Notes: generated by a model from the letters alone, not told the origin. A DNA stretch of 64,000 bases from Allium sativum (GCA_030737875.1 CM060915.1:358853863-358917862), one strand, 5' to 3'. Shown: positions 10,556 through 21,681, counted from the first letter of the stretch. Numbers and translations are program-made.

Positions 10556-11743
10556 TGTTGGAAATACAATGTTTTTAGATCTGAAAATGAAACTGAGGTT
10601 GATTTTATCTGAATCAACAGCAAAGCATACCTGAGTCTATAACAATTTTATGAAGAGAAGATATTGTTATAATCTTCCAAATTAGCATACGTTCAAACAA
10701 GTAAAATATTGTTTCAGGATTGTTAGAATTTTTTTCAATACACGATTATATTACAAAGTTATATCTTTTGTCAATACATGATTGTATTGCAACGTAAACA
10801 GTAACAACAAATTGTTAGAACTTTTGTCAATACACGATTGTGTTACAAAGTTATATCTTTTGTCAATACATGATTATACTGCAACGTAAAAAGTAACAAC
10901 AATCAATATTGCTCAATAATTATGCAACAATTGTCGTGTCAAACTGTGTTTAAAATAATCACAGAAAACGTAACCGATTGTGCAATCGATTAAAGAATAC
11001 ATATAGTATTCTTTTTCTAGTAATGTCCAAGCACAGAAAATAATTTGTTTCCTTGAAACAATATTGCCGTCGTATGCACTGGTTGATGTAGTTGCAATTT
11101 GTTTTCCAGGATAAATTGAACCAACTCCGCAGCGTAGTGCCAGCAAACGGAGCTTTGACGAACTGATGATGATCATAGAAACTAGATCGGAGGATTACTC
11201 TGAAGAAGAAGAAGAAATAATGCGACATGAGAAGTCTTAATTCTGTCTTGTTTTGGGCAGTGTATATGTAGGCAGGAGGAGGTGCCTATTCGTATGCATC
11301 AGTAACAGACAGAATTGGAAAGGTTGCGACCCTTTAACCACCCGGTTATTAATGTGCATACGCTAAGAATTCAAATGGTTGTACTTATTCAACTAACAGA
11401 CATGCTTTTCGAATTCTGGACTGAATCGACATACCCTTTAAAATTCTGAGAAAAAATTCTCGTTTTTGCGCACTTGCCCAATCAGCAACCGACGACCATA
11501 TTCAATCAAGAGACCCCAAGAGGCCAAAGGCCCAAGGCCCTATCTTTGACATTTTAATGTGTTATTATGTCATGCCAAGCCCACATCCTCATATCATCCC
11601 TCTCCTTTCTATTCTACATAAGCCTATTTGGCTTCTAATATATTAGGAGAGATTAAACTAATATTTGCATGATATGAGACTTTAAATGTTGCTATCTTTT
11701 CTTTTTCTCGATTTCCCCTTTCTTTGCTCATTCATTTCCAACA
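10556..11743 (-). repeat. copia 5' LTR
   Basis: This 1188-bp LTR has TGTTGG and CCAACA ends. It starts at 11743 (minus strand) and ends at 10556 beside the PBS. Its 11024-11743 part matches the truncated 3' LTR. It includes the tandem duplication at 10720-10902. Confidence 0.88.
10720..10902. repeat. 92-bp tandem duplication in copia LTR
   Basis: Two copies starting TTGTTAGAA at 10720 and 10812. Each is itself made of two related halves containing TCAATACA(C/T)GATT. Confidence 0.85.
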
Positions 11744-12654
11744 CATTCTTGGTAGCATGCTAAAAGTGAATTAGAGTTTTACTCATGTATAAATAACCTA
11801 TGTATGTTAATGTAAAAAGGATCTTGGATATTATTTAGTTTAGAGTGGAGGCTGAAATCAAAACCTCTATTTTTCTTCCATGACTTGTTAGTCATTTTTC
11901 TTATGTAATCTCAGTTTTATGTCAGTTTTATGCAAGTAATTTAGATCTATTTTATTGTTTTTAATTAATTCTTTCTTTTGTTTTGTTCATATTTATGTTG
12001 AAACTTACATATGTTGATTCGATAACACATATGAGTAGCTAATCACTTTGATTTGGGGGTAAAGAAGCTCTCTAACCTTATGTAAGTTCAACATCTGTAT
12101 GATTTGTGATCCCTAATTTGTGCTTCATGTTAGTGGATGTTGATGTAAGTTTATACAATTGATTTTGATAGTCTATGTTTATTGACAACAAAATAAGCTA
12201 TGCTTAGTCAATGTAAACACAAATTACATTAATATTTGTTAAGTGGTTATTGATTTTGAAATGAAAGTAAGAATGATGGTTTATAGTTCTATTAATTGTT
12301 CATAAGCCATACTTAAAATAATTTTTTGCTTTAGTTTCATTTTCATGAGAATCATAAGTGGTTTAAATGTTGCACTTCTGTCACTTAATAGAGATAATAG
12401 ATCGTACATTTGTTAATTTGCATAAATATGAGCGGGGATTAACCTCTAAATTGCTTTCATTTCATATTTAGCACTCAACTTAGTTCTAGTGTTAATTAGT
12501 TTTTGTTTGTTAAATCAATCTGAATTTTGGTTTAATTTGATTGAATAAGATTGAAATTACTTCTTTCCCTGCGGATCGACTCGTATTCGCCACGTACTAA
12601 CATTTGTACGCCGTGCGCTTATGGTTTATTATCACGATATTTCGTGCGAAGGAT
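11744..12654 (+). repeat. copy 1 5' LTR, truncated on both sides
   Basis: Aligns with 28214 onward of the 3' LTR. Its first ~420 bp lie beyond the copia insertion, outside the window. Its last ~35 bp and the PBS are deleted: similarity stops at about 12650, just before the stretch that ends GAACA at 29135. A TATA box, TATAAATA, lies at 11788-11795. Confidence 0.85.
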
Positions 12655-14449
12655 CTCTCTTTCCTTTTGTTTACAATTTATTTCCAAGAAAAAATCCTTT
12701 GCATTTTTGTGTCTTTCCTTCTTTTATGTTTTACTGCCATCTTCTCTTCTTGCCACAGTACCCTCCTATTGTCTCTAAGACAAAAGAAATCTTTTTTGCC
12801 ATCTTTTCTCTTATTTCTTTCCATCTTCAATCTCCTTGCTATTTTTATTACTTTCCTTTCTCTTTTTGCAAATTTCAAAAAAATAAATAAATACAAATTT
12901 CCTTCTCTTTTTTTATCTAGATTCCTTTATGTGTATAAATTTTCTTCCTAATCTCTTGCATCCTTCTTCTTATATCTCATCTTTATATCTGCATTCCACT
13001 TCACAAACCCAAAACCTCATTACACTAAACCACTTCAACCTTCTTCCATATACAAACCTCTCTTGACTGTCTTTAACATCTAACTGCAGACCAAATTCAT
13101 CAACACCATATATTCAATTCACATCCATACACCACCATCATCACCGAAACTGAAACAGTTCAAAGCCATCCCCAACCTCTTCCCTTCTCTAACGCACCTC
13201 CTAGTGCAACGCACTCACCGTCGGAACCCTCCTCGTCAAACCCCAACAGCAAACAAATTTTACCAAATCACCTTTCATGATTTGCTGCATGTTTTGATTT
13301 GTTGTGTTTGTGATTTCCTTTTGGTTTGAATTCCGTATGAAATCATCTTTCACGATTTGGGCATGTTTTGATTTTAAGAAAACTTTCCCTGAGGAATAAT
13401 TTGTGCGTATCTTTACCTGTTTGAATGGTCTGTGTTAAAGTAATCTCAATTTCAAGTGGCCCCAGAAGATAGTTTTGGTGCAGATCTTTCTAATTGAATG
13501 CGGCCCTGGTTGTTTAATTTAGGGTTAAGCTAGTCCTTTTTTTTTAAGTGAACCCAACATTGTTTTTTTAAGCCTAGGTTTTATATTTTTTAAAATTAGT
13601 TTTTTTATTATCTTTTTCTTTTCATTCTAGTTTTTTTTATTATCATTTTCTTTTCATTCTAGTTTTTTTTGTCGTTCCTCCTCTTAAAAAAAATACAAGC
13701 TTGCTTTTACTTTTAGTTTATTTGTCTTTTAAGTTAGGATTTCATGCCTCTTTTACTTCTTTCTTTAAAACAATAAATAAATAAATAGTTTGACCCTATT
13801 TTTATTTGACTAATGTTTCCTTTTGTTTTTACTCCTCTCCTTCATTTTTTAAGTCCTTCACTTATTTTAGGATAGTGTTTTAAATTTGTTTGTAATTTTT
13901 TCTTTCCCTAAAAAAGCACTTGTCTTCCGCTTCTATATACATTGGCTTCAACTCTTACCAGGTTGCAGAAATTAGCAGATAGAAACTGCTTTGCTTGCTC
14001 GCTTGCTTAAAATAAATCACCGCTAAAAAAAAGGGTTGTTAAATATGCACGCTTTAGTATTGTGCTCTTATCACTTGTTTTTATTTTTCTAAGGACATTG
14101 TTATATTTTGACAAATTGGTTTCTTTCTAACGAGTTATTTCTCGATTTCTAGACTACAGCAGAGTAATAAACGTTTATAAACATTATGGTGATTCGTAAA
14201 TATTATATCGTTTGTTCCTCTGAAGGTACTTAAACCTTCGGTTGCATTGCTAGGGTGATTCCTAGTGCACCGATAACTCCGGTCCGATAACTGGCTGAGA
14301 AATCTTTTGTTGAAATTAATCTAACTGTCATTATATAATTTTATAAATTTGTAAATAAGTAAATTGCGTTCATATAGTTGCATTAGGTTCATGCATATAT
14401 ATATATATAAAATCAAAATCCAAAAATTCAAAAAAAAAAGCTCTTGAAA
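12655..14449 (+). other. copy 1 leader, low-complexity, no genes
   Basis: Pyrimidine-rich and CA-rich sequence (12900-13260), then T-rich sequence with many T runs. The part from about 14090 matches 32780-33180 of copy 2. Open frames here have no shared translation between copies. Confidence 0.65.
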
Positions 14450-15043
14450 ATGTCTCAATTTCCTTATTCCTATGGATTTTACGATAGTTGTGAAAATCAA
14501 TATAATCCATATAATTTTACACCAAATTCATATGGATATTTTAATAACAACTATTGTACAAACAAATTGGATTTTATGTCATCAATTTTTCAAAATTTTC
14601 AAAATAATTCGGATTTTGCACCACAAAATTTTCAAAATCACGACCAACCCTCAACTTTGGAAACAAGTATTGAATCTTTGCTTGAAATGAGCACTCAACA
14701 AAATCAGAGAATAAATGAATTATGTAATTCATACTTGTGCAACAATTCGAATCAAAGTCTTCAAAATAATCAAAATTCAAATCCAACTTCAAATGATTTT
14801 GATTATAACCCTTGTCAATCCAATTTTGAACTCCAAAATGAACTGCAAATTCAAAATGGAAATGTGAATAACTTTTCAAATGGTTGTGGCAATGGGAATA
14901 ATTTCAATTGTGGTGCAACTGAAAGTTTTTGTTCTCAGCAATTTCAAATTTCAAATTCTCATGTAAATAATTACAAATTTGATTTTGTTGAGCGAATGAA
15001 TGATATTCATGATAATGACGTGAATTTGTTACTTCAAGACTAA
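14450..15043 (+). CDS. Asn/Gln-rich protein of unknown function, N-terminal open part
   Basis: A 197-residue open frame. I chose the ATG at 14450 because copy 2 has the equivalent ATG at 33183, also followed by SQFPYSYGF; the frame extends slightly upstream but only through a TTG. The start is Tyr/Asn/Phe-rich (SQFPYSYGFYDSCENQYNPY) and the rest is dominated by Asn, Gln, Phe and Ser, with scattered Cys but no CCHC knuckle. No signal peptide or membrane segment is evident. The frame ends at TAA 15041, but the same frame continues as recognisable protein after it (next entry), so this is the first part of a longer broken gene. The function is unknown. It could be a gag-like or RNA-binding product of the non-autonomous element; I infer nothing firmer. 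Confidence 0.55.
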   Translation: MSQFPYSYGFYDSCENQYNPYNFTPNSYGYFNNNYCTNKLDFMSSIFQNFQNNSDFAPQNFQNHDQPSTLETSIESLLEMSTQQNQRINELCNSYLCNNSNQSLQNNQNSNPTSNDFDYNPCQSNFELQNELQIQNGNVNNFSNGCGNGNNFNCGATESFCSQQFQISNSHVNNYKFDFVERMNDIHDNDVNLLLQD

Positions 15044-15580
15044 CTGAATTTTCGTGAAAAGCAAAATAATCAAAACTGAACATGTTATGAGTCAAATGTT
15101 AATCCACCTTTTACCACAATCGATGATCTTCAACTAACAACTTTTGAAATTGATGAAAATCTTAATAAAGTTGTTGAAAGCTCTATAATTGATTTGAAAT
15201 TAAATTCTCTTGAAAACGAAGACGTCAATCTTCAATTTGATCTTCCTCTCTTAGATTCCGAAAATTTAGCAACTTTAGATTGTCAACATGACAAAAATGA
15301 TGAAGTTGCTAACAACTGTTTAAGTGAGGACGACTTTGATGAGCGAAAACTTCCTAAACTAATTGACGTTAATGTTTTGGGTCTAAAGCTGAAAATGAAA
15401 CATTTGAAAACTTTGGAATTGAGGTTGAAAACAACAAATCTGCTGAATGTGATCTTACACATAATGACGATTTTTCTAAAACTGATGTAACTCCTTGCGA
15501 CTTGATCGTTTCAACTGAACCTCACAGTGATCACTTGTTTTTCAATGATAAATTTCTGTAGTATATAATCTCTTTTTGGA
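15044..15580 (+). pseudogene. continuation of the Asn-rich frame, broken
   Basis: The frame of the 14450 ORF continues past TAA (15041) and a TGA about 33 bases later. It reads NPPFTTIDDLQLTTFEID, then VVESSIIDLKLNS and acidic sequence to about 15370. Copy 2 encodes the parallel NPSFTKIVDIQITTFEIE, which supports real coding ancestry. A frameshift near 15375 then moves the acidic Asp/Glu/Asn-rich reading to another frame, up to a stop near 15560. Confidence 0.6.
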
Positions 15581-16140
15581 ATAACACGATTTTTAAGAAA
15601 ACACGACTTCGGAATTTACTGAAAATTCAGTTGTTTGGTTTTAACTTTATGTTTTCGAATGAACCTTTAATCAATAAAATTTCAAATATCAAAGCAAAAC
15701 TGAACAATATATCTCAAAACAAGTGTGGGGGTGAGAATTATGCACACATCTCTCAATTTATACATCATTTGAACAAATCAAACTTTGTTTTTGAAACTTT
15801 TACAGAACCCCATCTCGATGACCTCTCTTTAATTGCTGCAGATATTAAATTCGATTTTTGGATCAATTGTAAGCTAAATTTTTTAGAATTAGCAACTTAA
15901 AAAACAAAATTTGTTTTTCCAAATCTGAAATGCAACATACCATTCTTTATGATTTGGTTTTCTGTGCTTAAGTTGTGTCTCTCATACGTGAAGAGACAAA
16001 TGAATCGGTCTTTAGAAGACCATTTCATTTACATCGTGTCAATATATCTTTTGATATATTGTAAAAAAAAAATTCCTTTTTTTTTGGTAAATATTGGGCA
16101 TATTTTTAAAATTTTCTTTTCTTTTTCTCCTTTCACTTGA
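15581..16140 (+). pseudogene. C-terminal part of the Asn-rich gene or a second frame
   Basis: Two open stretches in the same frame (15631-15900 and 15949-16140) are separated by one stop at 15898. Readable pieces include FGFNFMFSNEPLINKIS and CLSYVKRQMNRSLEDHF. The nucleotide sequence encoding the last piece is also kept in copy 2 near 34500-34570. It then ends in a low-complexity Phe/Ile-rich tail. Function unknown. Confidence 0.45.
15722..15735 (+). other. internal AAGTGTGGGGGT motif (PPT-like)
   Basis: Repeats the polypurine-tract motif found next to the 3' LTR, here in the middle of the internal region. A further copy lies near 16162. Confidence 0.5.
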
Positions 16141-16175
16141 CTGTGGGGACACAGTCAAAATCAAGTGTGGGGGAA
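16138..16175 (+). other. perfect 8-bp hairpin followed by PPT-like purine tract
   Basis: Arms TGACTGTG (16138-16145) and CACAGTCA (16150-16157) enclose the loop GGGA, with AAGTGTGGGGGAAG shortly after. Copy 2 keeps an imperfect version near 34680-34720. The position, shared between copies, suggests a functional cis element, possibly a central plus-strand primer. Confidence 0.6.
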
Positions 16176-17331
16176 GTCTCATTTTCATTTTGTTTTTTCA
16201 TAGTTTAAGTTTGTAATTTCTTTTCCTTTTTTCTTTAATAAAAGAATTTGAGTTTTGCTCTTCTATTTACTTTTAAATAAGACATGATGGGGTTAGCATA
16301 TAATTTTGACCATTCGATTAAAATGTTTGAAAATTTACTTCTCTTAGCGGATGACGAAAGGAAAGTTTGAATTATGAGCAAATTTGGTGTAACTGGTATA
16401 TATGGAGATTCGTAGGTGATGAGTATGAAATGTTTCCTGAATTGTAATCCGATTAAATGAATGGTTGATTTAGACTACTTGTGATAACATTTTAGATCTT
16501 TTAAGTGAATTTGTGCTAAGATATTCTCACTTAACTCTCTCTCTCTTATGTAAAAGGAAGAAACAAAAAATGTATATATATAATAGTAATCCAAGAATAT
16601 CCAACATTGCTAGTATATCTCGTGTTGGTGTTCAAACCCGCCAAGCTCTTTCCGACGCTTTCTTGAAAAAGTCAGCGTCGGTATACCTTGGGGGACACCT
16701 TAAGATTACCGACCCTCACGTAAGTCATAATGCAGTGTAGGGGTGGTATACCAAGGTATTTGTAAATAATAATAATGTGAATATTCTGTAATAAAGAGAG
16801 AGATAGCACTTAAAATCTAAGCGCACTCTTCACTTATTTGACCTAACCTGTTAACCAGAAGGAAGTTGAGATGTCGTTTTACGATTGTTGTTATCCATTA
16901 CAAAATTCATTTTATATTTGTACTATGTTTCTACCAAAACAACTGGCCAAGCTGGAGGAGTTTGTGATGATAACATGACTTTTGTTTGAAGTTTTGATTA
17001 GCAACGTACTTAAATTTCATAGTGATGACCCAAACTTGTGTTTAACTCATTCGATGTCATATTTATATGTAAATTACCCATTTGTAAATATTTTTTTTGA
17101 AAACTTGCATTCGTATTGTAAATATTTTTGAATTTAGCATTTTGTAAATATTTTTTGTTTATGGATTTTGGGGGTAGTATCCGCTGAAAACCCTCACGAG
17201 ACAACACTAGTCCTACTGGGGAAACCCAGAGGTTTAAAGGCTTGTTGCATACGCTCAATGCAATCGTGCTCCCTATAAAAATGGATTTATCTTAGTTTTT
17301 TTTACTTTATTCGAGGACGAATAAAAATATA
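16176..17331 (+). other. copy 1 3' non-coding region
   Basis: No gene seen. Contains conserved pieces shared with copy 2 (around 16310-16460 with 34850-35000). A near-identical line in copy 2 is interrupted at 35003, so this region shows what the uninterrupted target looked like (TAAATGAATGG at about 16455). Confidence 0.65.
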
Positions 17332-17345
17332 AGTGTGGGGGTATT
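17332..17345 (+). other. copy 1 polypurine tract
   Basis: AAGTGTGGGGGTAT lies directly before the LTR start TGATGTGCACG at 17346. Confidence 0.8.
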
Positions 17346-17680
17346 TGATGTGCACGTAAATATGCATATTCATTCACATATTTATTCTTGTTTTAGTTTA
17401 AATAAATGTCATATGTGGATATTTTACCGCGATTAAACTATAATTCAATTGATTTCAAAATATCATACATTTATCATCATACAAAGGAAAATAGTTATTT
17501 TTGTGCTTATGTTATTTTGAGAATTTTTACTTGGACATTTCTCATTGTTTTCGTAGAAATATTGGTGCATATGGAAGAGGGCTTCACGAAGATTTATATG
17601 GATACAAAGGAATAAAGAAATAATTCTCATACATAATCATGGAGGACCCCATTTACTACACTTAAAAGCTAATGGACAAA
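17346..17680 (+). repeat. copy 1 3' LTR, first part
   Basis: Starts TGATGTGCACGTAAATATGC, matching 29240 in copy 2. It ends at the gypsy insertion. The last five bases, ACAAA (17676-17680), are one copy of the target duplication. Confidence 0.88.
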
Positions 17681-18349
17681 TGTAACTCCCCACATCCGTT
17701 AGTGTCATTCAAAAAGGGAATGCACTAAGTTTTGTGGAGCATTATAGGTAAAAGATGCAGATAAATTACAAGACAGACAAATTTAAAATAGCGGAAAATA
17801 AAACCTTACTTTATTGATAAAATAGTTTGTACAACAATTGTTTTCCAATACTAGAGTATCTGTCTTACATAAAATAAAGAAGCATAAAATAACATTTATA
17901 TTCCCCAATGTAGCATAAGCCAGCCATAGCAGCGGAAAAGAGAGTCTGAAGCGATATATCCAAGAGTCTTCAAGTTAGGAAAGAGTAACATTCCATACTA
18001 AGCAGAGCTATTCCCTCCCTGACTACCTGGGGAAGGGGGGGGGGGAACGGAAGAAAATAAGACGAAATAAAAACAGAGTCAGACATAAAGCCTGAGTAAG
18101 TCTAGTTGCTTTTAGCGTGCGAACAGGATAAAGTTCATGACAGGAGTAAACTGGAAAATGGGACAGTACCAGAATAACAGACTAATATAAACCAAAGCAA
18201 GACAGTTTAAACCGAATATACTATCACACCCCATTCTATATCTCTGCACTACCTAACTAGTATCCCAACTAGTAATCTGTATAAAGATGATAACGTGATC
18301 CCAATCCCTGTAATTGCGGTTGCCTTTAGGTGTACATCTATTATTTATT

Positions 18350-18520
18350 ACCTAGATCTAATATAGGGTTTTCTTATCGAGCGCTTTCTAGACTTAACCA
18401 GGGTTTACACAACCTAGATCCAACTAGGGTTTATGTTACCTATTGAACGCTTCTCGGATTCAGGGTTTATGCCACCTAGGTCCAACTAGGGATTATGCTA
18501 CCTGTCGAACGATGCCCCTT
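18350..18520. repeat. degenerate ~60-bp repeats in gypsy LTR
   Basis: Three imperfect units with CCTAG(A/G)TC(C/T)AA and AGGGTTTA or AGGGATTA. The right LTR has the same units at 24430-24605. The AGGGTTTA piece resembles plant telomere repeat by chance, but the units are not tandem heptamers. Confidence 0.6.
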
Positions 18521-19295
18521 AGTCTAGGACACACTACCCAGAGTGATAAGTGTTCCTAGACTTGACGTCCCAATCATATCGTAAACGTGCTATATATCTA
18601 GTTGCACATGTCCTCTATATGTGCGACCCGAGTCTCGTGGCAGGGCAAATTTAAGAAACACGGAACTCGGTCGGGAGCTTTCAGATATCTGCCGATGCAG
18701 ATGCTAAGGTCTGTTTTTAAAGTGGCTATGGTCCCACCTGACCCCTCCCTCAACTAATGAAAGGCACACCTTGAAAAATGAGAACTATACGCTGGACCCC
18801 CTATGCCCTACTAACCTATGGCCATCCGCAACCATAACTAGATAGCGAGTATATGGTCTGTTGGAGTTCTCCACCTTTCCGCTTCACGTATCTCGATTGA
18901 CTCAAGATGGTAGGTAGACGACGAGTTGCTATCAGAGGGCTACTGGTCTTGCTGAATCACGCTGTTCCACCCTAGTCTTTAGGTTGCCTTATATTGCAAC
19001 CAAGGCATACCCTTGGTTCTCCTAACGCAGACGTTAACCTCTGTGAGCCCAGGAGGATCATCTGCAGCCTCACAGAGGGATACCAAGAGTACCCTTACGT
19101 CCCCCCGAAGTCTCGAGCTTCGTAACCCAATTCGTTGGAGCCTTCTTTAAGATCAGATGGACGTTCGCTCCTCCTCGTGTTATACTAAGAATTACTACTT
19201 AGTTTTCCTAACTAAGGTTTACCACTTAGTTTCCTGAATCGTCGTTTTATTAACTAAGGTTTACTACTTAGCCCTATTTCTCGTCTAGTTGGATT

Positions 19296-19835
19296 GGTTA
19301 AGTGTCATTAGTCAATTCAAGTTAGCTTAACCCATTCCTTTGTCATATTAAACTGGCTAAGTGTTATCAGTAGTTCATGTTGATTTAACCTTATCACAAA
19401 CCAAGTTAAATTGGTTAAGTATTTCTTATTACTTAACCCTACCCATTCATCTTGTATTGGTTAAGTGTCCCTTTTAACCTAACCTTGCCCACCTGTTTTA
19501 ACTAACATGTTATAACGGTTAAGTGTTCCCTTAGTTAACTTAACCCTAACATCTGTTTAATTAATATGTTATAATGGTTAAGTATTGTCCCTTCATGTTT
19601 CAACTTAACCCTGTTCAATTTATCATACTATAATGGTTAAGTATTCTAAACTTACTTAACCTCACCCCCCTTATCTAATTATCAGGTTATAACGGTTAAG
19701 TGTCCTGAATTTACTTAACCTCACCCTCTAGTCTAGTTAATATGTTAAATTGGTTAAGTGTATTAGCTTTACTTAACCTCACCTTCTAGTCTAGTTAACA
19801 TACTGAGTTGGCTAAGTGTTTTAGTTAACTTAACC
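19296..19835. repeat. array of ~10 small hairpins (GGTTAAGT ... ACTTAACC), left LTR
   Basis: Each unit of about 50-70 bp carries GGTTAAGT (or GGCTAAGT), 10-20 bases, then ACTTAACC (or close variants). The two are exact reverse complements, so each unit can fold. Units are separated by AT-rich spacers containing (A/T)TGTTATAA-like sequence. The right LTR has the same array with about two extra units. Confidence 0.85.
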
Positions 19836-19888
19836 TTACCAATCCTAACTTAGCTTTAATTGTCTTATTAAAGCACCAACCACTCACA

Positions 19889-20072
19889 TTAGACAGGTAT
19901 TGTTGTGGCTGCTTGTATGTCGGTCGGTTCCGGGCAGTCTTACGCCACAACTCAGTCTAACCTCGGGTCTTTATTGGGCTCAATGCCTTAACCTCTCACA
20001 TTGGATAGGTACTGTTGTGATTACTGGACAGCCGGGCGGGTCCGGGCAGGTTTACATCACAACTCAATCCAA
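19889..20072. repeat. two tandem two-stem hairpins with compensatory changes, left LTR
   Basis: Unit 1 pairs TTAGAC (19889-19894) with GTCTAA (19955-19960) and GTTGTGGC (19902-19909) with GCCACAAC (19944-19951). Unit 2 pairs TTGGAT (20001-20006) with ATCCAA (20067-20072) and GTTGTGAT (20014-20021) with ATCACAAC (20056-20063). Four paired positions differ between units, and both partners change each time. The internal loop sizes (7 and 3) are the same. The right LTR has both units at 26078-26283. Confidence 0.85.
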
Positions 20073-21417
20073 CCTCGGGTTAAGCATATTCGTATTGTCT
20101 AAATTTACATTTTATTTATGTAAATTATCCAGAATTCATGTCATTGCCCAAATTTATTTCTAATCAAGTTCATTAATTTAGGTATATAATTTATACCGTT
20201 TCGTGCCATAAATCACCTATGTGATTTTTAACCAATTTACGTCAAGTTTCCTATAATTACCAATTTTACCCAATGTTACCCCGTCAAAATATTAGGCTAA
20301 CAATCTTAGCCTAATTTTCCGTCCGCATGATTTTGACATATAATATTAGGCTAAAAACTTAGCCTAATTTAGCGTACACAAAATTGGCATAAAAATAATT
20401 CATTAACATAAACATCTCATAGGTGTAAACTTGGCATTATCGACATAGTCAATATGAACATCATAGGTGTGAACTTGCAAAATAATCGACATGAATATCA
20501 TAACATTGCATAACATGCCACAAACTTGCATATAAATATTGGGCCTAGTTAAATAGGTGTCACATGAATCATATAGTTTTAGCCTAACATAAAGGTATAA
20601 CATAGTATAACCTAATAGGTGTCATATGAATCCACTACAACATGGTATAACATGTTAATGCATAGGTCTAGGCATAACCTCAAACATAAGACTGGCATAA
20701 GAAAAAACTATATGTATAACTTTGACAACCACTTAAGGGTGTGAACTTGCAACACATATGTATAAACAAAGATCTAATAATAAACTTTCGTATGAATCCT
20801 AAACGGATCTTGACATGGATCCGATTATAAGTTCTCACTTGCATAAAAACATGTGAATATAGATCTATTCTAGTCATGTAGGCACAATTGGTTTAAACAT
20901 ATATACATAGAGCCTACATGAATGATATAAATATTGGTGTAAATCTAACTTGCAACCTATAACTTGCATAAGCATATATTTAGATCTAACTGTATACATA
21001 CAATTCGCATAAGGTGTTGATTGTTTGATTCACAATACATAAAAGATTCAATCACCACAATCATTCAAATTATCACAAATAACAAATATAAAACAACATC
21101 GTTAATACTGATATAATTCCATATTAAAATTTACAACAAATCATGTCTTAATCGCATTCCCATCTAAAGAGCCACTATACTTACAACGCAAGACGGTCTT
21201 GTTTTTCTGAGATCTGAGGTTCTGAAATTGAGATGCGTTCCTTTAGGTAGACGTTGTTGTTTTGATTTTATTAGTAGCTTTAATCTCAAATTTGAATTAG
21301 CTTGAGTTGATTCTTTGTTCGTCTCTTTTCAAGCAGAGGCTCTCCTTAGTTTTCTTCCGACAGCATGGCTGCTCAAGTTCTTATTTTTGTGTGAATTTTA
21401 GTTGGAGACCTAGGGTG

Positions 21418-21425
21418 TTTTTATA
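21418..21425 (-). promoter_or_regulatory. TATA box in gypsy 3' LTR
   Basis: TATAAAAA on the minus strand, 535 bp inside the LTR. The same box is at 27607-27614 in the 5' LTR, where it would drive the element. It leaves about 3.7 kb of LTR downstream. Confidence 0.6.
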
Positions 21426-21582
21426 GAGTTTCAAGTTGATTTGAGCCATCAGATTAAGATAGAAGGAATCTAGGCCATACACGTCAAGAGGAGCCAATCA
21501 AATGCCGACACGTCAGCCCTAGTGACACACTAAGGCTCAGAAATTCGACCAGAACACAGACCAGGCCAGCCAGACCTGGCCA

Positions 21583-21681
21583 GGTCGATAGGGGGGTCGA
21601 CCCTGTGGTCGACCTTATAGTCGACCCTATGGTCGACCTGGGTCCACCAAGTCGACCCCCAGGTCGACCCTATAGTTGACC
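21583..21681. repeat. GTCGACC cluster upstream of the TATA box (left LTR)
   Basis: Six to seven copies of (G)GTCGACC or one-base variants, spaced about 9-20 bp, in a GC-rich island. The right LTR has a shorter version (27758-27844). GTCGAC is palindromic. It lies in U3 on the element's strand, as an enhancer would. Confidence 0.8.

Larger units (their letters stand above)
6090..11743 (-). mobile_element. Ty1/copia retrotransposon, minus strand, decayed and rearranged
   Basis: Direct repeats at 6090-6814 and 11024-11743 are two LTR copies. A PPT flanks the left one and a Met-tRNA-type PBS flanks the right one, which sets the minus orientation. Between them lie recognisable copia pol pieces: integrase C-terminal part, RT start, PR/integrase start, RT with YVDD, and RNase H, all on the minus strand. 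Gag is absent and no frame is intact. The left LTR is cut by a giant gypsy LTR, and the right LTR ends exactly where Athila-like LTR sequence resumes at 11744. So this copia inserted into the Athila-like 5' LTR. Confidence 0.92.

Noticed and set aside
18350..18520. AGGGTTTA pieces suggesting telomere repeats
   Set aside because: Not tandem heptamers; part of degenerate ~60-bp LTR units.
19900..20163. 87-residue frame over the double hairpin (also at 26089)
   Set aside because: On the plus strand of a minus-strand element; the open reading is explained by the paired repeats and does not match any family.
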